Source: Alphaproteobacteria bacterium
GTDB taxonomy: Bacteria > Pseudomonadota > Alphaproteobacteria > UBA8366 > Aestuariispiraceae
Direction: 5' to 3'
Assembly (NCBI GenBank): GCA_033344895.1
Contig: JAWPMN010000001.1
Location: 1,984,001 to 2,048,000, forward strand
DNA length: 64,000 bases
In this document: positions 1 through 8,587 of the stretch, in pieces
Layout: every line of letters begins with the position of its first letter
Numbering within the stretch: the first letter of the stretch is position 1
The notes under the pieces: model-generated
The model's input: the letters and a program-made list of their open reading frames with translations, nothing else
What the model was told of the DNA's origin: nothing
The model's database searches: none
Made by a program: the position numbers and the translations under genes

Positions 1-295
1 TCCAGAAAACGGCTTCGATGTCGAATTCCCTGCAAAGGTCGGGAATGATCGTGGGGGGCTCGCCCGATTTCAGGATGAACGTTCCGCCACGCGCAGCGAT
101 GTCGTCCGCCAGTGCTGCAAGACTGTGGTGAAGCCACCAGGCGGCGGCCCCGCCGACCGGAAGGGCACCGCTTGTCGCCTCATCGCGAATGAACACGCAG
201 ACCACGGGTCCACCGCGCGCAATGGCGGCCTGAAGAGCAGGGTTGTCAGAGAGGCGCAGGTCCTTGCGAAACCATACGAGGCTTGGGCCGGTCAT
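1..295 (-). CDS. phrB: Deoxyribodipyrimidine photolyase, N-terminal part (cut by window edge)
   Basis: Reading the minus strand from the ATG at 295 gives MTGPSLVWFRKDLRLSDNPA, the standard opening of the photolyase/cryptochrome alpha/beta domain (VWFRxDLRLxDNPAL). It is followed by VVCVFI and by an AAWWLHHSL segment typical of the antenna-binding domain. About 98 codons are present and the frame stays open to base 1; the FAD domain lies outside the window. The family repairs UV-induced cyclobutane pyrimidine dimers with blue light. It sits downstream of pdeM and lhr on the same strand, so three repair genes are grouped here. Photolyase against cryptochrome cannot be decided from this fragment. 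Confidence 0.88.
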   Translation of the reverse strand, partial: MTGPSLVWFRKDLRLSDNPALQAAIARGGPVVCVFIRDEATSGALPVGGAAAWWLHHSLAALADDIAARGGTFILKSGEPPTIIPDLCREFDIEAVFW

Positions 296-517
296 ATACA
301 CTTTCCAAACGGGCTTACCGAACGATGTGTCGGCGAGATTTTTTCATCACACTAATCGGTACGCGCGGGCGCCGCATTTTGGATTACGACGCCACCGGCA
401 ATTTTTTTGATCATTTCGGTGATCCGGCTCAGATCGGGCGGCGTATCGAGTGTACGAACCGGTTCGACCGGTCGTCTACGGTAGACCCCTCCCCCCCACA
501 TCTACCGATGGCAGGAG

Positions 518-545
518 CGGGCCGGAATCGAGAGATTTCGGCCCG
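518..545 (-). terminator. Stem-loop just downstream of pdeM
   Basis: Bases 518-529 and 534-545 form a 12-bp stem with one mismatch and a 4-nt loop, starting 8 bases after the pdeM stop codon. No uridine run follows on the minus strand, so it could be a 3'-end stabilising hairpin or a weak terminator before phrB. Confidence 0.4.
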
Positions 546-552
546 TTTCCGT

Positions 553-1242
553 TCAGGCAACCTTTCGCAGACGGGATCGTGGGACCCGAAGGACACCGCG
601 CCGCATGGTAAGGTGGACACAAAATCCCTTTGGAAAGAGATCGGCTATGGCCGGATTCCAGACGGACAGACCCCCGGTATAGGCGCCGAACGACGGCAGG
701 ATCAGGCGCCGGGCATCCTCGACGAAACACCGCGCGGACAGGCGTCTGGCGCGGGTCTCAATCGACGCCTTGGGGTGAAAGTGGCCGGAAACCTCCCCGG
801 CGCCGGCCTGCGGTACTGCTTCGTGCCGAAACACCAGTGGCCCGTCGACCAGTTCTTCCTGGACGGTGCCGCCCAATTCCGCGGGCGGGGCGGGGTCGTG
901 ATTGCCCGCAATCCAGATCCATTCCGTGGATTGGGTCAGATCGGAAAGGCAATTGCGATCCTGCGCGGTCAGTCGCCGCGCCGCGTCGCTGTCGTGAAAG
1001 CTGTCACCAAGGCAGATGACCCGGCGCGGCCTTGCCGCTGCGATGGCTTCGCGCAACGCCGTCAGGGTGGCACGGCTGTCATAGGGCGGCAGCATCTGGC
1101 CGGTGACCGATGCATAGGCGGAGCCCTTTTCAAGGTGAAGGTCGGCAACGATCAGCGTGTCGCGATCCGGCCAGTACAGGGCACCGTCGGACCGGGCATG
1201 CAGACGCGCACCATTCAGGAGAATCGGGCTTTCCACGGACAT
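553..1242 (-). CDS. pdeM: Ligase-associated DNA damage response endonuclease PdeM
   Basis: A 229-residue calcineurin-like metallophosphoesterase. The metal-binding motifs are in order: DLHLEKG (D34, H36), GDSFHD (79-84), GNHD (113-116) and GHFH (153-156). Length and motif layout fit the PdeM family of DNA endonucleases, which is known to co-occur with an Lhr-like helicase, an ATP-dependent ligase and an exonuclease. The ATG at 1242 lies 6 bases after the stop of the upstream helicase gene, so the two are almost certainly cotranscribed and translationally linked. The ligase and exonuclease partners are not in this window. Confidence 0.85.
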   Translation of the reverse strand: MSVESPILLNGARLHARSDGALYWPDRDTLIVADLHLEKGSAYASVTGQMLPPYDSRATLTALREAIAAARPRRVICLGDSFHDSDAARRLTAQDRNCLSDLTQSTEWIWIAGNHDPAPPAELGGTVQEELVDGPLVFRHEAVPQAGAGEVSGHFHPKASIETRARRLSARCFVEDARRLILPSFGAYTGGLSVWNPAIADLFPKGFCVHLTMRRGVLRVPRSRLRKVA

Positions 1243-1248
1243 GGCCCG

Positions 1249-3696
1249 TTATAGCGGAAGTCCGCCCTGAGGGTCCATGTGCATTGCCTCGTCGATCAGG
1301 TCCTGGGCCAGTTCGTCGAACAACTGATCCTCTGCGTCGCCGTAGACCGCCTCTTTCCCGACTTCCAGCAGGATCGGCACGGCCAGGGGCGATACCCGAT
1401 CAAGCCGGCGATGGCGGATACCCTGTTTCGCGCGGCGCAGAAACTCGGCCAGTCGCTCGACATCGATCATGCCGGTGCGCGCATCGGCGCGGGTCGCACG
1501 TAGCAGGACATGGTTCGGCTCGTGACGCCGCAGCACGTCATAGATCAGATCGGAGTTGAAGGTTACCTGGCGGCCGGTCTTCTCCTGGCCCGGCTGACGG
1601 CGCTCGATCAATCCGGCGATCACGGCGACATTGCGGAAGGTCCGGCGCATCAGGGAACTTTCCTCCATCCACGCTTCCAAATCGTCGCCCAGCATGTCCT
1701 CGTCGAACAGGGTCTCCATGTCCTTTGCCGGATGCAGGCTCCAGACGGCGATGACATAATCGCTGGCGACGAATCCCAGTGGCGCCAGACCCATGCGCTC
1801 CATCCGCCGGGTCAGTAGCATTCCCAGGGTCTGGTGGGCGTTCCGACCGGCAAAGCTGTAGGCGACCAGATATTCCTTTCCTCCGCGCGGGAAGGTTTCG
1901 ACCAACAGGCCGTCCGGGCCCGGCAGCACCGAGCGCCATTGCTGCAGGCGCAGCCATTCCTGCACCTGATCCGGAAGGCCCTGCCACGATTTCGGATCGG
2001 ACAGGGCTTCGCGCACCCGCTCCGACAGATGCGTCGTGAACGGCATGCGCCCGCCCATATAGGATGGCACTTTCGGGTCGCCGCCGCGTGCCGGCGTGAC
2101 CTCGACGGCGGTCTGCTTGATCCCCTCGTAGCGCAGCAGCCTCCCGGCAAAGACGAATGTATCTCCGGGCTCCATCATGGTGACGAAATATTCCTCGATC
2201 TCGCCCAGCGTTCCGCCGCCGCCGCGCATGCGAACCTTGAGGGTCACCGCCTCGACAATGGTGCCGATATTCATCCTGTGCCGATGGGCCAGCTTGGGAT
2301 TGGCGACTTCATAAGTGCCGGCTGCCGTATGGAACAGCTTCTTCCAGCGGTCGTAACTCTGCAGCGCATAACCGCCATCCTCCACGAAACGCAGCACGTC
2401 GTCGAACGTGTCGCGGTCCAGGTTGCGATAGGGTTCCGCACGGATGACCTCCGCATAGGTTTCGTCCGGATGCAGCGGCGCGGCACAGGCCAGGGACATG
2501 ATATGCTGGGCCAGGACATCCAGCCCGCCGTCGCGCGGCGGATCGCCGTCCAGCGTGCCCTGATCCACCCCGTCGATGGCACAGCGGCATTCCAGCACTT
2601 CGAACCGGTTGCAGGGCACCAGAAGCGCACGGCTGGGCACGTCCAGCCGGTGTCCGGCGCGACCGATGCGCTGAATCAGACGTGATACGCCCTTGGGCGG
2701 GCCGACCTGGACCACCAGATCGACCGCCGCCCAGTCGATGCCCAGATCCAGAGACGAGGTCGCGACCACGGCGCGCAGGCTTCCGGCCGCCATCGCCGCC
2801 TCGACCTTGCGCCGCTGTTCCCTGGCCAGCGACCCGTGATGCAGGGCGATGGGAAGCGCATCCTCATTGGCGTGCCACAATGCCTGGAACAGCAGTTCCG
2901 CCTGGGCCCGTGTATTCACGAAGACGATCGCAGTGCCGGTCTTCCTGATCTCTTCGTAGATCTCCGGGACGGCGTGCAGGCCGTAATGACCGGACCAGGG
3001 CAGGCGTTCCTTCGTGTCCAGGATGCGGATATCGGCTCGCTTTGCGCCACCGCCCTTTATCACCGGCACGCTGTCGGGGTCGGCGTTCGGGGCGATATAG
3101 GCGCGAAGGGCCTCCGGCCAGGCAACCGTCGCCGAAAGGCCGACCCGCTTCACGTCCGGTGCGATGGTCGAAAGGCGCGCCAGGCACAGGGCCAGGTGAT
3201 CACCGCGCTTCGTGCCGACCAGCGCGTGGGTCTCGTCGACGACAATGCGCTTCAGGGAGGCGAAGAAGTCGAAACTGTCCGGCGATGCAATCAGAAGGGC
3301 CAGAGATTCCGGTGTCGTCAGCAGAATCTGCGGCGGGGTTTCGCGCTGGCGCTTACGCCGATTGGCGGGCGTGTCGCCGGTACGGGTCTCGATGCGGATG
3401 TCCAGTCCCATCTCCTCGACCGGGACGGTCAGGTTGCGCTGAATGTCCACCGCCAGAGCCTTCAACGGCGAAATGTAGATCGTGTGGATGCCGTCGGTCG
3501 GACGTTCCGCCAGGTCGATCAGGGAGGGTAGAAAGCCCGCCAGCGTCTTGCCGCCGCCGGTCGGGGCGATCAGCAGGGCATGCGCACCGCGACGGTCCGC
3601 CGCCAGCATCTCGATCTGGTGCGGATGGGGGGCCCAGCCGCGACCGGCGAACCAGTCGGTGAAGCGGGGGGGCAAGGTTGCGGGAAGGTCGTTCAT
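1249..3696 (-). CDS. Ligase-associated DEXH-box helicase, Lhr-like
   Basis: An 815-residue superfamily 2 helicase. Visible motifs: Walker A APTGGGKT (44-51), DETH box (154-157), LSAT motif III near 187-190, and QRIGRAGHR motif VI in the second RecA-like domain. The C-terminal half holds the winged-helix and Lhr-core regions seen in the shorter, ligase-associated Lhr family; full-length Lhr proteins are nearly twice as long. The family unwinds DNA or RNA:DNA hybrids 3'-5' and is implicated in damage responses. It is the first gene of a two-gene operon with pdeM. The start ATG at 3696 matches the usual N-terminus ahead of the LPPRFTDWF helix. Confidence 0.88.
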   Translation of the reverse strand: MNDLPATLPPRFTDWFAGRGWAPHPHQIEMLAADRRGAHALLIAPTGGGKTLAGFLPSLIDLAERPTDGIHTIYISPLKALAVDIQRNLTVPVEEMGLDIRIETRTGDTPANRRKRQRETPPQILLTTPESLALLIASPDSFDFFASLKRIVVDETHALVGTKRGDHLALCLARLSTIAPDVKRVGLSATVAWPEALRAYIAPNADPDSVPVIKGGGAKRADIRILDTKERLPWSGHYGLHAVPEIYEEIRKTGTAIVFVNTRAQAELLFQALWHANEDALPIALHHGSLAREQRRKVEAAMAAGSLRAVVATSSLDLGIDWAAVDLVVQVGPPKGVSRLIQRIGRAGHRLDVPSRALLVPCNRFEVLECRCAIDGVDQGTLDGDPPRDGGLDVLAQHIMSLACAAPLHPDETYAEVIRAEPYRNLDRDTFDDVLRFVEDGGYALQSYDRWKKLFHTAAGTYEVANPKLAHRHRMNIGTIVEAVTLKVRMRGGGGTLGEIEEYFVTMMEPGDTFVFAGRLLRYEGIKQTAVEVTPARGGDPKVPSYMGGRMPFTTHLSERVREALSDPKSWQGLPDQVQEWLRLQQWRSVLPGPDGLLVETFPRGGKEYLVAYSFAGRNAHQTLGMLLTRRMERMGLAPLGFVASDYVIAVWSLHPAKDMETLFDEDMLGDDLEAWMEESSLMRRTFRNVAVIAGLIERRQPGQEKTGRQVTFNSDLIYDVLRRHEPNHVLLRATRADARTGMIDVERLAEFLRRAKQGIRHRRLDRVSPLAVPILLEVGKEAVYGDAEDQLFDELAQDLIDEAMHMDPQGGLPL

Positions 3697-3915
3697 GGCG
3701 CGTCAGAGTATAGCGCCGCCACCGGATCCGGCGAGACCGGACATGGGTCCGGACGTTGTTTCGGCTGTGAAACGAAGTTCTTGCGAGAGTTTAGGAAGGG
3801 CGCTTAAGAGCCTATTCAACAAATGAAAATCGAGTTGATGACAAGCCGATCCGAATCGCTGTACCTCCATTTCACAGCCCGGGTCTTCTGGCGAACCTGC
3901 CCGGGTGGAGGAACC

Positions 3916-4182
3916 ATGATTTGTGATCTAGAAACCACCGGGACCCCCCGTGTGAACTTTGCCGAAGAGCAGAAGCGCAAGGTGATGACCTTGTTCCTGG
4001 ATGCGTGGGATGAAGCCTGCGCCCAGGGCTTGCCGAGCGAACTTCTGTCCGAGGTCTGTCTGTACCTGGCACTGACGGACCTTGTGGAGGACCATGGCGA
4101 AGATGATGTCGCGGACATCATCGAGACCCTGCCCTACCGCATTCGGACCGGCGAGTTCACGATGGAGGAAGAACGGCACTGA
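3916..4182 (+). CDS. Small acidic protein of unknown function
   Basis: The frame is open from 3823, but the ATG at 3916 is preceded by a GGTGGAGGA ribosome-binding site at the right distance, which gives 88 residues. The protein is acidic and looks all-helical, with a central DAWDEACAQGLPSELLSEV stretch and the acidic segment VEDHGEDDVADIIETL. No catalytic motif, signal peptide or membrane span is visible, and I do not recognise a family. It is transcribed divergently from lhr and stands alone, since the next gene is convergent. Reading-frame quality and the ribosome-binding site make it a believable gene; the function is unknown. Confidence 0.6.
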   Translation: MICDLETTGTPRVNFAEEQKRKVMTLFLDAWDEACAQGLPSELLSEVCLYLALTDLVEDHGEDDVADIIETLPYRIRTGEFTMEEERH

Positions 4183-4282
4183 CCTGATACACCGACCTGG
4201 GGGCACGAACCGGCTGGCACCGGTGCGGGCGGCAGGACAGCGGTTGCGGGGATGGGATGCGTGTGGCGGCGCCTGACTTCGG

Positions 4283-4705
4283 TCAGGGCAGGCAGGCGCG
4301 TATCCGCTTCACCGTGTCCGTCAGCCTGTCTTCCGTATACGGAACCGGATCGCCCACACCCCAGATCGGTCCGGGCCATGCCGGGTCGTCGCGATAGCGC
4401 ATGACGATGTGGACGTGCAACTGCGGCACCATGTTGCCCAGGGCCGCGACATTCGTCTTGTCCGCGCCGAATTCCTCTTTCATGCGTCGGGACAGATGCG
4501 CGATCTCGTCACTCAGGACGACGCGGTCCGTCGCGTCCAGGTCGTGCCATTCTGTCAGGTCCGCGTGGCGTGGGACCAGTATGACCCAGGGAAACCGGGA
4601 ATCCTTCGACAGCAGCACCCGGCACAGCGGCGTGTCACCGACTGTTTCGCAATCGGCGGCCAGCTGCGGGTGAAGGGTGAAGACATCATTTCCGTCGTCT
4701 GTCAT
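4283..4705 (-). CDS. HIT-family nucleotide hydrolase or transferase
   Basis: A 140-residue single-domain histidine-triad protein. The active-site motif is QLHVHIVMR (H97, H99); the third histidine of the canonical HxHxH pattern is valine here. The conserved context PWVILVPR and DDPAWPGPIWG is also present. HIT proteins hydrolyse dinucleoside polyphosphates or nucleoside phosphoramidates; the exact substrate is not predictable. The ATG overlaps the stop of the upstream psuG by 4 bases (ATGA, 4702-4705), so the two genes are translationally coupled. That pairing is unusual and may point to a role in nucleotide salvage. Confidence 0.85.
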   Translation of the reverse strand: MTDDGNDVFTLHPQLAADCETVGDTPLCRVLLSKDSRFPWVILVPRHADLTEWHDLDATDRVVLSDEIAHLSRRMKEEFGADKTNVAALGNMVPQLHVHIVMRYRDDPAWPGPIWGVGDPVPYTEDRLTDTVKRIRACLP

Positions 4706-5619
4706 CTTGCTCCTTCCGCCAGGGCGACGGCAATTTCGCCGCCGACCCGGGCATTATCGATCAGCAGGGCTTTGTTCGCGGCGAGACTGCGCCCGCCGGA
4801 AGCGTTTGCGATATGCCGCAGCAGATAGGGCGTAACCTCTTTCCCTGCAATGCCTTCCCTTTCCGCAGCCGCCAGCGCGGCGTCGACCCATGTCGCAACC
4901 TCGTCCGACGGGATGGCCGCGTCTTCGGGTACCGGATTGCAGACCAGCAATCCGCCCAGTCCCAGCGCCCAATGAGCCTTCGCGACCCGGGCAGCGGCAT
5001 TCGCGCCCGCCAGCGCGGCGTCGACGGGAAGGCCGCTGTCACGGCAGTGAAAAGCGGGTAGCCGATCGGTTCGATACCCCAGGACCGGAACGCCCTGGGT
5101 TTCCAGCACCTCCATCGTGCGCGGCAGGTCCAGGATGCTCTTTGCGCCGGACGACACGGTCAGCACCGGCGTGCGCGCCAGTTCCAGCAGGTCCGCGGAG
5201 ATGTCCATGCTGTGCTCCGCCCCACGATGGACACCGCCGATCCCGCCGGTTGCGAAGACACGGATTCCGGCGACATTGGCGCAGATCATCGTGGCGGAAA
5301 CCGTCGTCGCGCCCGTGCCGTTCAGCGTCAGGCAGGCGGCCAGATCACGGCGGCTCAACTTGGCGACCACGGCGTCCGGGTCGGCCAGTCTGGCACGGTC
5401 TTCTTCGGACAGCCCGACGCGAATACGGCCGTCCAGGACCGCAATGGTCGCCGGTACCGCGCCGGCTTGCAGGACTGCGGCTTCCATTGCCGCCGCCGCC
5501 TCCAGATTGTCGGGGTAAGGCAGGCCATGCGCGATCACGGTGGATTCCAGCGCCACGACGGGGGCGCCGCCGTGCAGGGCGGACCGGACGGCGCCGGACA
5601 GGCTGATGAAGTCTTGCAT
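4702..5619 (-). CDS. psuG: Pseudouridine-5'-phosphate glycosidase
   Basis: A 305-residue PsuG/IndA-family enzyme. It opens the C-C bond between base and ribose in pseudouridine 5'-phosphate, releasing uracil and ribose 5-phosphate. Family signatures are clear: VALESTVIAHGLPYP (E25), AKLSRRDL (K87), ATGGIGGVHRGAE, DISADL (D139) and VSSGAKSILDLP (K160). By spacing these correspond to the known catalytic and Mn2+-binding residues of the E. coli enzyme. Bacterial psuG normally sits beside, or is fused to, the PfkB-type kinase psuK. None is found here, and the coupled downstream gene is a HIT hydrolase instead. Confidence 0.93.
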   Translation of the reverse strand: MQDFISLSGAVRSALHGGAPVVALESTVIAHGLPYPDNLEAAAAMEAAVLQAGAVPATIAVLDGRIRVGLSEEDRARLADPDAVVAKLSRRDLAACLTLNGTGATTVSATMICANVAGIRVFATGGIGGVHRGAEHSMDISADLLELARTPVLTVSSGAKSILDLPRTMEVLETQGVPVLGYRTDRLPAFHCRDSGLPVDAALAGANAAARVAKAHWALGLGGLLVCNPVPEDAAIPSDEVATWVDAALAAAEREGIAGKEVTPYLLRHIANASGGRSLAANKALLIDNARVGGEIAVALAEGAR

Positions 5620-5726
5620 GGCAGCATGCTGTCAGGTGCCGGGGCAGGCGGCAAGCGGCCCGAAATCGACAAACGGGGGCGGCGATTGGATCGACTTTCG
5701 CGCGTTGCCGGGATACATCGGCAGGC

Positions 5727-6995
5727 ATGACACAGATATCCGATCCGTCCGCCTTCCTTCGTTCCCTCTTCGACGCGGCGCTGGCTGCAGCCGATCCGTT
5801 ACAATGCGTGCCGCCCTGCCTGCCGGAAAAACCTGGCCGCCGAACCGTGCTGATCGGCGCCGGCAAGGCCTCAGCCCTGATGGCGCAGGCGATCGAGAAA
5901 GCCTGGCCGCACGACCTTGAGGGGCTGGTGGTCACCCGATACGGACATGCCGTGCCCTGTGAGCGGGTGGAGATCGTCGAGGCGGCCCATCCCGTGCCGG
6001 ACGAGGCCGGCGAAGCGGCGGCGCGCCGCATTCTGGAAATTGCCGAGGGCCTGGGCGAGGAAGATCTGATGATCTGCGCCATATCGGGTGGCGGCTCGGC
6101 GCTGCTCAGCCTGCCGGGTGAGGGCTTGAGCCTGGCCGACAAGCAGGCCGTGAACAAGGCGCTGCTGCGCTCCGGGGCGACGATCGGCGAGATGAATTGT
6201 GTGCGCAAGCACCTGTCCGCGATCAAGGGCGGACGGCTGGCGGAAGCCGCCTACCCGGCCCGTGTCCACACGATCCTGATTTCCGATGTGCCCGGCGACG
6301 ATCCGGCCGTCATCGCATCCGGGCCGACCGTGCCGGACGGAACCAGCCTGGCCGACGCGCTGGAAATCCTCGACCGGCGCGGGATCGATCTGCCGCAGGC
6401 CGTCCGGGACAGGTTGGCCGATCCGGCGGCCGAGACGCCGAAACCGGGTGCGCCGGCCTTCGAGAAGGCCCGGGTCGTCATGGCGGCCCGCCCGCTGGCA
6501 TCGCTGGAAGCCGCGGCGGAGGTCGCCCGCAAGGCCGGCGTGACACCGCTGATTCTGGGGGATGCGCTGGAAGGGGAAAGCCGGGAGGTTGCGACGGTCC
6601 TGGCGGGCATCGCGCGTTCCGTCCGCCAGCATGGACTGCCCGCCAGGCCGCCCGTCGTCCTGTTGTCGGGCGGGGAGACGACGGTGACCATCAAGGGCGA
6701 CGGTACTGGCGGCCCGAATGCGGAATTCACCCTGGCGCTGGCCATTGCGCTGGACGGCGCGGAAGGCATCTACGGTCTTGCCTGCGATACCGATGGGGTA
6801 GACGGTGCGGCGGAGCTGGCCGGTGCGCAGATCGGGCCCGACACGCTGCAGCGTGCTGTCGCACAGGGGATCATGCCCCGCGCGGCGCTGGAGCGGAACG
6901 ATGCCCATGGCTTTTTTCAGGCGCTCGGCGACAGTATCGCGCCGGGTCCGACACTGACCAATGTCAACGATTTCCGCGCCGTACTGATCCTGTAG
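5727..6995 (+). CDS. Glycerate 2-kinase, MOFRL family
   Basis: A 422-residue type 2 glycerate kinase, often mislabelled hydroxypyruvate reductase. It has the N-terminal kinase-fold motif TVLIGAGKASALMAQAIEKAW, the ISGGGSALLS and CVRKHLSAIKGGRLA segments, and the C-terminal MOFRL domain (LSGGETTVTIKGDGTGGPN, then DTDGVDGAAE). The family phosphorylates D-glycerate to 2-phosphoglycerate with ATP, feeding glyoxylate, serine or sugar-acid carbon into glycolysis. It is divergent from psuG and 9 bases upstream of a LysE-type exporter. The ATG at 5727 leads directly into the conserved N-terminal helix. Function by family; confidence is high. Confidence 0.9.
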   Translation: MTQISDPSAFLRSLFDAALAAADPLQCVPPCLPEKPGRRTVLIGAGKASALMAQAIEKAWPHDLEGLVVTRYGHAVPCERVEIVEAAHPVPDEAGEAAARRILEIAEGLGEEDLMICAISGGGSALLSLPGEGLSLADKQAVNKALLRSGATIGEMNCVRKHLSAIKGGRLAEAAYPARVHTILISDVPGDDPAVIASGPTVPDGTSLADALEILDRRGIDLPQAVRDRLADPAAETPKPGAPAFEKARVVMAARPLASLEAAAEVARKAGVTPLILGDALEGESREVATVLAGIARSVRQHGLPARPPVVLLSGGETTVTIKGDGTGGPNAEFTLALAIALDGAEGIYGLACDTDGVDGAAELAGAQIGPDTLQRAVAQGIMPRAALERNDAHGFFQALGDSIAPGPTLTNVNDFRAVLIL

Positions 6996-7004
6996 GAGAC
7001 CCCG

Positions 7005-7634
7005 ATGACAGATCTCGCCCCGTTATTCGCCAGTGCCCTGACCGTCACAGGGATCTGGGCCGTCACGGTGATGACGCCCGGTCCCAATTTCGTGGCGACG
7101 GTTCATACGGCGGCCGAAAGCACCCCGCGCCACGGCGTCATGGTGGCGCTGGGCATCGCCGTCGGCACCGCGATCTGGGCGATGGGCAGCCTGGCCGGGC
7201 TGGGGCTTCTGTTCCAGACCTTCGGCGGGCTTTATCTGGCCGTTAAGATCGCCGGGGCGCTGTATCTGATCTATGTCGGTATACGGATGATGATGACCCG
7301 GACACGGAATGATGAAGGCGAACCGGTCATCGCCATGCGCAGCCTTTGGGGTGCCTTCCGCCACGGACTGCTGACTGACCTGGCCAACCCGAAGGCGGCT
7401 GCCTTCTTTGCATCGCTGTTCGCGGTCGCGGTGCCGCCGGACGCGCCTCTCTGGTTCGATGCCGGCTTGGTTTGCGCCGTCGTCCTGATCGCTGGGAGCT
7501 GGTATGCCGCCGCAGCGCTGGCAATGGGACAGGCCCGGATCGCCGCTGCCTACAGGCGCCTTCACCTCTGGATCACCCGGGTTGCCGGCGCGTGCTTCGT
7601 CCTGTTCGGCGCCAAACTGGCAATGGACCGCTAA
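7005..7634 (+). CDS. LysE/RhtB-family amino-acid or metabolite exporter
   Basis: A 209-residue inner-membrane protein with about six hydrophobic segments. It carries the family signature MTPGPNFVATVHTA after the first helix and the LTDLANPKAAAFFASLF motif in the middle. LysE/RhtB proteins export amino acids such as lysine, threonine or homoserine; the substrate here is unknown. A GGAG ribosome-binding site precedes the ATG at 7005, only 9 bases after the glycerate kinase gene, so the two probably form an operon. Its stop codon overlaps that of the convergent soeC (7631-7634). Confidence 0.88.
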   Translation: MTDLAPLFASALTVTGIWAVTVMTPGPNFVATVHTAAESTPRHGVMVALGIAVGTAIWAMGSLAGLGLLFQTFGGLYLAVKIAGALYLIYVGIRMMMTRTRNDEGEPVIAMRSLWGAFRHGLLTDLANPKAAAFFASLFAVAVPPDAPLWFDAGLVCAVVLIAGSWYAAAALAMGQARIAAAYRRLHLWITRVAGACFVLFGAKLAMDR

Positions 7635-8581
7635 ACCGACCGGTCGCCGTAATACAGCATGACCGTATGCTTCGCCTCGGCGAAGAACAGGTAGCGTTCG
7701 GCCAGCAGACCGACAGCCCCGGTCACGACCGAAATTGCGATCAGCAGGTTGGCCATCATGCCGGTGGCGAAGCCTGTCGCCGTCACCGCCAGCAGCGGGA
7801 ACAGAAATCCCCACATCAGCGCGATCCGGCGCAACCGAAAGGCATGCTTCCGCGCGATGCGGAACCCCATTTCGGTCATCAGGTAATTGTCGCCGTCATG
7901 CGGGGCCTCGAACAGATGGACCTTCCCCATCCCGCCCAGACCGGTTGCGCTTTCGGCCGTGGATCGCGGCGCGGCGGCCCGGATGCGGCGCCAATAGATC
8001 ATCTTCACCGCCATCGCGAGCACCAGCAGAACGGCGGTCACATTGACGATTTCCGGCGAGATGAACCCCATCAGGAAGGCGATGGCATTCAGCAGAACCG
8101 CGCCGCTGGCAGCTGCCATGGCAATGTATCCCAGCGGCGTGACCGGGTCGGACCAGGCCGGAATCGTCTTCAACGATCCATAGATCATGGCCGTGCAATA
8201 GACAGTCAGGACAGCGCAGGCGACGGCAACCCCACCCAGGGCCGGTTGCCATGGCGCCGCTAGGTCGGGAAAGGCCAGCCGTCCCAGGGCATAGGCCCCC
8301 ATCGGACCGAAGGTGACGATCGCCATCACGCCTTCCCGGCTGAGCCAGGAGGAGCGCCACTGGCTCAGCGCCCGCCAGGCGCGCTCGGGATGGCCCAGAT
8401 GAAATGTGGAGGACAGCAGCCCGGCGATGATCAGGGCAAAGGACAGGCCGCAGGCGGACCAGGTCACCGCGGTGCCCGGCGGCACATGGCCCGCGAGATC
8501 GAGTAGAACGAACAGCGCGAACAGGCCGTAACCGGCGCCCGAGGCTGTGGTGAAGAAGATGACGGATTTGGCGGGATGCAT
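7631..8581 (-). CDS. soeC: Sulfite dehydrogenase membrane anchor, DmsC/SoeC family
   Basis: A 316-residue integral membrane protein with about eight hydrophobic helices and the DmsC-family pattern, including TFHLGHPERAWRAL and SQWRSSWLSREG. It anchors a molybdopterin/iron-sulfur dimer in the inner membrane and passes electrons to the quinone pool. It is the last gene of the run TSUP, TIGR02186, soeA, soeB, soeC, and starts 6 bases after soeB. By architecture alone it could be a DMSO-reductase-type anchor. The SoeC call rests on the sulfite-related neighbours and the form of the catalytic subunit. Confidence 0.8.
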   Translation of the reverse strand: MHPAKSVIFFTTASGAGYGLFALFVLLDLAGHVPPGTAVTWSACGLSFALIIAGLLSSTFHLGHPERAWRALSQWRSSWLSREGVMAIVTFGPMGAYALGRLAFPDLAAPWQPALGGVAVACAVLTVYCTAMIYGSLKTIPAWSDPVTPLGYIAMAAASGAVLLNAIAFLMGFISPEIVNVTAVLLVLAMAVKMIYWRRIRAAAPRSTAESATGLGGMGKVHLFEAPHDGDNYLMTEMGFRIARKHAFRLRRIALMWGFLFPLLAVTATGFATGMMANLLIAISVVTGAVGLLAERYLFFAEAKHTVMLYYGDRSV

Positions 8582-8587
8582 CGCGCC

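Noticed and set aside
283-1254. 323-residue plus-strand frame
   Set aside because: Overlaps pdeM, which shows all phosphoesterase motifs on the other strand.
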